Positions 58,535 through 64,000 of a DNA stretch of 64,000 bases are shown here, piece after piece; the stretch's first letter is position 1, and each line of letters starts with the position of its first letter. The notes beneath the pieces were generated by a model. That model had not been told where the DNA came from. It searched no databases and worked only from the letters and a program-made list of their open reading frames with translations. The DNA comes from Larimichthys crocea (lineage: Eukaryota; Chordata; Actinopteri; Sciaenidae), in contig NC_040028.1 of assembly GCF_000972845.2 (NCBI RefSeq), positions 17,916,871 to 17,980,870 of the forward strand. Reading direction: 5' to 3'. The translations under genes were made by a program, and so were the position numbers.

Positions 58535-58580
58535 ATGGCGGACGGAGGAGCAGCGAGTCAAGATGAGAGTTCAGGACCAG
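58535..58580 (+). CDS. pou2f1: pou2f1 (Oct-1) first coding exon; remaining exons outside window
   Basis: POU2F1 is a ubiquitous POU-homeodomain transcription factor that binds the octamer ATGCAAAT. The exon encodes MADGGAASQDESSGP plus one base, and ends at CCAG before GTAATG. MADGGAASQDESS is the N-terminus I know for one vertebrate POU2F1 isoform, and no other family I know starts this way. The start context CAAAATGG is good. Only 15 codons are visible; the POU-specific domain and homeodomain would lie to the right of the window. The neighbours gpa33 and ildr2 agree with the human 1q24 order. CpG-rich DNA follows (about 58800-59140). The teleost paralogue (a or b) cannot be told. Confidence 0.85.
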
Positions 58581-59051
58581 GTAATGATTACAGCATTTTA
58601 CATATTCATACTCATATTCAAACTGTTGTCGGTCGCCAATTTATGATCAACGGAACACACAACAGAGGCGGGTCGATTAACAAAGACCGGGGTCGATACC
58701 GGGCGATGTTTTTTTCAGTTTACACACAGCTAACTGTAATTTGACAGAGGAGGAAACGAGCTATTGCAGTGCGACGGCAAATTACATGGAAACATGCCTC
58801 CCCCCTCTCCCTCTCTCTCTCGCTCTCTCTCTTCTTTGTGTGATTAGACGGCCGCTACGCCGCTACATATTCATACCTCTGTCGACAAATACGACTTAGC
58901 ATATTTTATTAGTAATCGCCGACGTGACTTCTCGGCTCCCGACATGCGGGATATCCGAGATATCGACTCCGGCGGTTATGATTGAAAAAAAATGACGATG
59001 CTAGCGGGGCTAGCTGGTTGCTAAAGCTCGCGGAGCTAAAGCTCGCGAAAC

Positions 59052-59136
59052 CAGCCGTTGGTTAGCGCTCGCGCAGTAGCCGTTGGTTAGCTCCGCGAGC
59101 TAACCAACGGCTACTGCGCGAGCTAACCAACGGCTG
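59052..59136. repeat. Near-perfect 85-bp palindrome
   Basis: The two halves, CAGCCGTTGGTTAGC... and its reverse complement, match throughout except for a two-base gap (GC at about 59066) and the centre near 59093. Within each arm CCGTTGGTTAGC itself occurs twice. It lies in CpG-rich DNA about 500 bases after pou2f1 exon 1. Confidence 0.9.
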
Positions 59137-59146
59137 CTTTGTGTTG

Positions 59147-59153
<7 letters not shown>

Positions 59154-59180
<27 letters not shown>
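59154..59180. repeat. CA microsatellite
   Basis: Thirteen uninterrupted CA units following GCGCG. Confidence 0.9.
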
Positions 59181-59627
59181 GCTTTTGTAAGAGCTTTGCA
59201 TATTCATTTTTATAGGCGAGCAGGGCAGCGGCTTGTTGTTGTTGTTGTTGTGTTTGTTTTCTGCTTGAGTTAACAAATATATATATAAATCGCTAACACG
59301 AGTTGTGTTGTGTTTTTGTTAGAGCTCCAGCTTCGACGTGATTTTTTTTTTTTATAGCCGAGCTGAAGCCTTTTGTGCTCGGCTGCAGCGCACACACCAA
59401 CACGCAAAGCCCTGTTGTGTTATTCATGCGGGCCTGACTCAAACCAGAGTGCGGTGTTCAGCATATTCCAGTCGAGCTGTGGAGCTCAACACAACAACAA
59501 CAACAACACTTTATTGACTTTATAATACAGTCTGTATAATCTAGTTTGGTGTATTCAGATATAATAAAAAAAAGTATGTGTGGCTAACAACTTCAATTAG
59601 CCTGAAGAAGTTTTAGATTAGATTTAC

Positions 59628-60055
59628 TTTATTCATCCCAACACGGGGAAATTTACTTGTTACAGCAGCAGAGGAAAGTGTAGCATACACTACAGAATTA
59701 GAAAAAAGTAGAAAAGACAAACAGACAGAAATATCTATAACCTACTACCTAAGTACTGGGGATAAAAGTGGCATGATATATAAAAAGAGTATTGTAATGT
59801 AAAGTGGCCATAGTGTAAGAAATATTGCAAAGAAAGTGAAGTTGTGTCAACTAGAAAAAAGTAGAAAAGGCAAAATAAAAAACACAATAAACAGACAGAA
59901 ATATCTATAACCTACTACCTAAGTACTGAAATATCTATAACCTACTACCTAAGTACTGAGGATAAAAGTGGCATGGTATATAAAAAGAGTATTGTAATGT
60001 AAAGTGGCCATAGTGTAAGAAATATTGCAAAGAAAGTGAAGTTGTGTCAACTATT
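59628..60055. mobile_element. Interspersed teleost repeat with an internal tandem duplication
   Basis: It begins TTTAGATTAGATTTACTTTA and TTCATCCCAACACGGGGAAA, as at 10999-11215. A ~130-base block containing AAGTGGCATGATATATAAAA and GTGAAGTTGTGTCAACTA is present twice (about 59724-59851 and 59930-60052). CTATAACCTACTACCTAAGT is present three times. Confidence 0.75.
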
Positions 60056-60504
60056 TTTTTTATTTAAAGCTGATTTGAATATTTCATTTGAAGTTGTAAA
60101 ACTTATTTAGCAGCTCTTCGTTTGTTGTCGTGGGAGTTTTTCTGTCTGTGCTGCTGAATACAAAGATTGTACCTGTGTGTGTGTGTGTGTGTGTGAGTGT
60201 GTATACCCACACTCTCTACCCACCCAGCCTTACCCAGCCTCGGGCACAGGGAGGGGTAAAAGTGAGGCCCCACTTCCGGAAGGCCACAATAATAACAGGC
60301 AGGACATTCTTACTATTCACTCTGCAGGTTTGCAGGCCGGGCAAGACACAGCTTGATGGCACCTCTATCTTTTTCCTTTTTTTCCCCCCTTACTTCATGT
60401 AGTTTGTTTTAAAGCAACCAGCTCCAACTAGTCTTTTTTTATGACTCAAGTTTGCAAGTAAAATGAGCATATTTAGTGTATTTTGTTGTTGTTTTGCTTA
60501 GTGG

Positions 60505-60575
60505 ATTTGCATGACAAGAATATCTCCAAAAATCACCGTCTCGGTGATTTTTGGAGATATTCTTGTCATGCAAAT
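60505..60575. promoter_or_regulatory. Perfect 34-bp inverted repeat bounded by two octamer motifs
   Basis: The left arm 60505-60538 and right arm 60542-60575 are exact reverse complements around a 3-base centre. The outer ends read ATTTGCAT (60505-60512) and ATGCAAAT (60568-60575), the canonical octamer on each strand. The inner part is ACAAGAATATCTCCAAAAAT. The fold-back and motifs are direct observation; binding by the host gene's own product is inference. Confidence 0.85.
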
Positions 60576-60890
60576 TCATACCCTGCCTTGCATTGTTACA
60601 ATCACAGGGTAATTTTGCCCACACTATAACTGTTACTATCGCATTACAGTACAATTTTGTGATATGTGATACTAAATTATACGCTTCATTTTAGGAGCCT
60701 AAGACGAGATTTGTTTCTTTGCGTTTTGTGAAATCATATTCGCCGTCTGGATATAAAATAAAATAAACGAGCTTATAAAACTTAAAACAACAGATAAGAA
60801 ACAATTCTGTCATCCCCGACACTTAGGCTTACTTTTCTCGTTTTAATTAGTTTTACGGTTCCACCCTCATTCCAGCCTTGTAGTTCCATC

Positions 60891-60934
60891 ATGAATATTC
60901 ATTGATGTAAACACAGTTGTTATGAATAATGCAT
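60891..60934. promoter_or_regulatory. Possible paired POU half-sites
   Basis: ATGAATATTCAT (60891-60902) is a perfect 12-base palindrome and ATGAATAATGCAT (60922-60934) resembles a POU-dimer (MORE-type) site with one spacer base. Both lie within 430 bases of the octamer pair. Such AT-rich strings arise by chance, so confidence is low. Confidence 0.3.
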
Positions 60935-62825
60935 CGCTTGGCAGTAATAAATTCAGGACATGCCATCTCAGAGTGCTGAGAGAGAGAGAGAGAAGGCCTC
61001 CATGAAGGCTCCAGTCAGACAAGCATTTCCACTGTGGAAGAATGAACTATCATAACTAATCAGAGCTGCGCAAGACGGATACTACTTGTTTCAGATCTGT
61101 TTTAAACAATGCAAAGCATTGATGCCTTGGTATACAGCAGACATTTGGTTAAAGATTGGCCTTTGCAATCAGCGTATACCTAAGACAAATAACTTTTTAA
61201 CCCGTCGGGATATAGCAGAAGTTTTAAAGGTGAGAATTCAAGTTAATGTACCATGTAGGTGCAGCAGATAAGTAACAAAACAGGGGCTTTGAGGAAAAGT
61301 AGAGTAGCTCATGATTGGTGGATGACCTACAAGTTTTTGCATTTATCAACCAACAATTGCCACGTTGTCCCCTGATGACTCTCATGTGTCTCGCCACTAT
61401 TAAGATCCCTAGTAAAACATTTGCCAGGATCCCGTGAAAGTTTTACGTATGTTGTGAAAACAGAGGGCTTTACAAGAAAATCTTCAGCCTAATCAAATAA
61501 CGTGTCCTGCTTTAAATAGACGAGGAAGAACAAGCAGCGGAAAGTGAAACACGCATCACATGAATAAGCAGCTGTTCATGTTAATATCGGCTTCCTATGT
61601 GGTTGAATTCATATTCCAGCTCATCACTCGACGTTCCGACTCGCCGAGCCCTCGAGAAACTTCACTTTTATTTAGTTGGATTAAGTTTTCCACCTATCCT
61701 ACACAGACAGCTGGCTTAATGACCACCCAGGAGATGCCACAGTAGCTCAGAGTGGTGTTAGCCGCATTACTGTTTATCAAATTACACTACATCCTGTAAT
61801 TTTCTCATTTGTGGGCTCGGTCCAGTGTTGATAGTGCCTGTTTGCACCATCGGCGGTGAGAGTGTGTTGGTTTAATATGTTCGCATTAAAAGATATTTTA
61901 GATATTCATGTTTATTCAGCATTAAACTAAGAAGATTCAGGCTGTTTGGTTATCGTTTCCCCTGCAAATTGAAAGATTATAAGTCGTGACCATACATCTT
62001 GACCGCTCCGATATCTGCTCGGCGCTCAGACCGGTCCACGTTTGGGCGAGCGTTCTTGATGTATTCGTGTTTTAAGACGAAGGATATAGATGTTAGGGCT
62101 GAATGTGGATGTGCTAATTAAGTTTTTTTTTTGCTCTGTCTCATGTTGAATCTCTCAGCTCACATTAACGTCTCTGCAGTATTCAGCCAGCCCTCTCATA
62201 TTACACTACTAATGAGATACCTATTTAAAATTCTCTTCGCAGGCTATTTGTATTATGCGTCGTTCCACAGCAGGATTTTTTTGCAAACCATTCAACCAAG
62301 TAACTGTACATGTGTTGAAGTGCATTGCTGATAACCGCCCATACATCCACTTTCCTCTTTTTGTTTTGCATGACTGCAGAAGAGGTTTGAAAAAAAAAAG
62401 CTAGTGTGGCATTCTCACAGTGGACTTCAGTGTTTGTTTGAAGAGTGGTACGGAGTATAATGCAGCGTTCATTTATTGTTAGGAATAACTCTGCAGTAAG
62501 CAGAACTGGAGAATGCTAAACACTCTCTAGTTACAGCTTCTCAGATGTGGGGATTAGGTTGCTTCCGTAACTATTTTTAAGCCATTTTTTAAATATTAGA
62601 AATACCAAATATTCATCCAGCCTCTCAGTGGTGCAGATATATTTTGTTTGTTTTTGGATAAACAACCTCATTTAAGTCAGTTCAGACAGGCATTTCTCAC
62701 TGTTCAAGACAGACCAAACGATTCATCCGAATCCAGAAAATAACTGACTGACGTCTTAATCTCCTCAAACGAACACATTTGGAGCATGATGAGTTGTGTC
62801 GATGAACTCATCTCATGGCGCCTTT

Positions 62826-63240
62826 TGGACGAATGGACGCCGTATCCATGACGTCACCCAAAGAGCCGCTTTGAAGCTCAAAATCTGCCGTCTAAAAATC
62901 GGCAGACGTGGATCATCGGCGGACTTAGGCGGGCTGAATGCCGCCTGGCTGCTCAAACGAGCCAATCAAAGCGTCCACGCTCCTAATCCTGCATAACTTT
63001 AAGCCTTAATATACTCTGAACAGGTGAGTTGTATATAAATTCACCCTCAGTACAGTTGGCATGAACGGGGAAATTAGCTACAGAGACCAAAACTGTTTTT
63101 TGTACCAGGCTGTAAACATGTTTATTTCTGCTGTGAAGTTGGACATTTGAACATGGGGACTTATGGAGACTGACTCACTTCTGGAGCCAGCCTCAAGTGG
63201 ACGTTTGAGGAACTGCAGTTTTAAGGCTTCACTTCACAGC
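62826..63240 (+). mobile_element. Element family A, long copy in pou2f1 intron 1
   Basis: Reverse orientation relative to the copies at 1677, 17697 and 25805. It starts near GGACGCCGTATCCATGACGT and ends GGCTTCACTTCACAG, which matches the inverted-repeat end seen at 17697. Confidence 0.7.
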
Positions 63241-63721
63241 CAAGGAGGTTGTCGCTTGAGTTCGGTTTGCTTGTGGTGGTGGGCGATGTGATGCGTGACG
63301 GACGGGTTCAATAACGAATAAGTCAAACCAAGTATGCGTATGAATAACTAGTCAAATAAATATATTACTACCTACCTGTTCAGCTGAATAATTCTGAACT
63401 AAATAACTATTTACATCAAACTATCTAACAATGAATTCCAGACCTATTTTAATAGAAACAATCAGTGTTTTCTCTTCAGTAGTACAGGTGTGCCATCGGG
63501 AAACCCCGCCGAAAAATCCCTGAGTCTGTGCCACAGCTGTCTGCACACATCCATGATCTACTGTGGGTGTGTTTATGCCTATATGAAACTGAACGCCTCA
63601 GTCCTTTTTACTTATACACAAGGTGAGGCGCTGGTGTTTTTAAGTTTCAATTTATGCACGTTACCTGAAATGCAACCACTCACACAGACGTGCAAATGTG
63701 GAGAGATGGTGGCGTGAACGG

Positions 63722-63895
63722 CAGCCACTTATAGCGCCGCCCTGGGTGCAGTTCTAGGTTCGGTACCTTGCTCAAGGCAGTGCCTAGGAGGTGAACTGGC
63801 ACCTCTCCAGCCACGAGTCTACGCTCCATGCTGGACTTGAACCGACCACCCTCCGGTTCCCAAGTCCCGAGTCCCTGAGGACTGAGCTGCTGCTT
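63722..63895. mobile_element. SINE-like teleost repeat fragment
   Basis: CGGTACCTTGCTCAAGGCAG, TGGACTTGAACCGACCACCC and CCTGAGGACTGAGCTGCTGC follow a common fish repeat with a tRNA-like part. Boundaries are approximate. Confidence 0.5.
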
Positions 63896-64000
63896 CTTTG
63901 AAATGCGCCGCGGGGTTTGAACACTGAGTCTTTGACACGTGCATCATCTTGAGAAGGGTTCGCTGGTCTGAAATGCTGCTGTTTACAGCTGCCAGCACAA

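Larger units (their letters stand above)
58581..64000 (+). other. pou2f1: pou2f1 intron 1, incomplete
   Basis: From the donor at 58581 to the window end no second coding exon is recognisable. The intron holds an ~85-bp palindrome (59052-59136), a CA microsatellite (59154-59180), a duplicated GATTAGA-type repeat (59628-60055), the octamer-bearing inverted repeat (60505-60575), further POU-like sites (60891-60934), a family A element (62826-63240) and a SINE-like fragment at the right end. Confidence 0.65.

Overview
The window is nuclear DNA from a ray-finned fish, most likely a percomorph teleost. Genes are split into many short exons with GT-AG introns, there is no operon structure, and the DNA between exons is full of repeats typical of teleosts. 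These include a tRNA-derived SINE, an L2-like LINE tail, a Tc1-like transposase remnant, small terminal-inverted-repeat elements and many microsatellites. I built the gene models by reading exon/intron borders and checking that reading phases join. Names come from comparison with protein families I know; no database search was run.

Layout, left to right. (1) 172-9819, minus: me3, mitochondrial NADP-dependent malic enzyme. Thirteen exons are visible and the last lies beyond the left edge. Its 4-kb first intron holds a ~430-bp repeat array carrying NRF1-like and RFX X-box-like motifs. (2) 12102-20076, minus: complete ildr1 (angulin-2), eight coding exons, 564 residues. (3) 31509-46412, minus: ildr2 (angulin-3), nine coding exons read, with the last tiny exon not found. 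(4) 25687-30518: a second, damaged copy of the 3' half of ildr2, ending at a run of ten Ns. This is most likely an unmerged second haplotype or another assembly artefact. (5) 49337-53474, minus: complete gpa33 (A33-antigen-like), seven exons, 468 residues, with a cytoplasmic tail enlarged by a 42-bp coding repeat. (6) 58535 onward, plus: first coding exon of pou2f1 (Oct-1); the rest of the window is its first intron.

The order ildr2-gpa33-pou2f1 matches a human chromosome 1q24 neighbourhood as I recall it, which supports the names. ildr1 and ildr2 encode paired paralogues of the angulin family, which mark tricellular tight junctions. Here they lie head to tail with nearly superimposable exon structures. 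gpa33 is another epithelial immunoglobulin-type surface protein, so three of the five genes encode epithelial cell-surface proteins. gpa33 and pou2f1 are divergent across about 5 kb.

The most unusual non-coding structures are three fold-back sequences at the right-hand end. They are a 21-bp hairpin upstream of pou2f1, an ~85-bp palindrome in its intron 1, and a perfect 34-bp inverted repeat in the same intron. The arms of the last begin and end with the exact octamer ATTTGCAT/ATGCAAAT, the binding site of the protein pou2f1 encodes.
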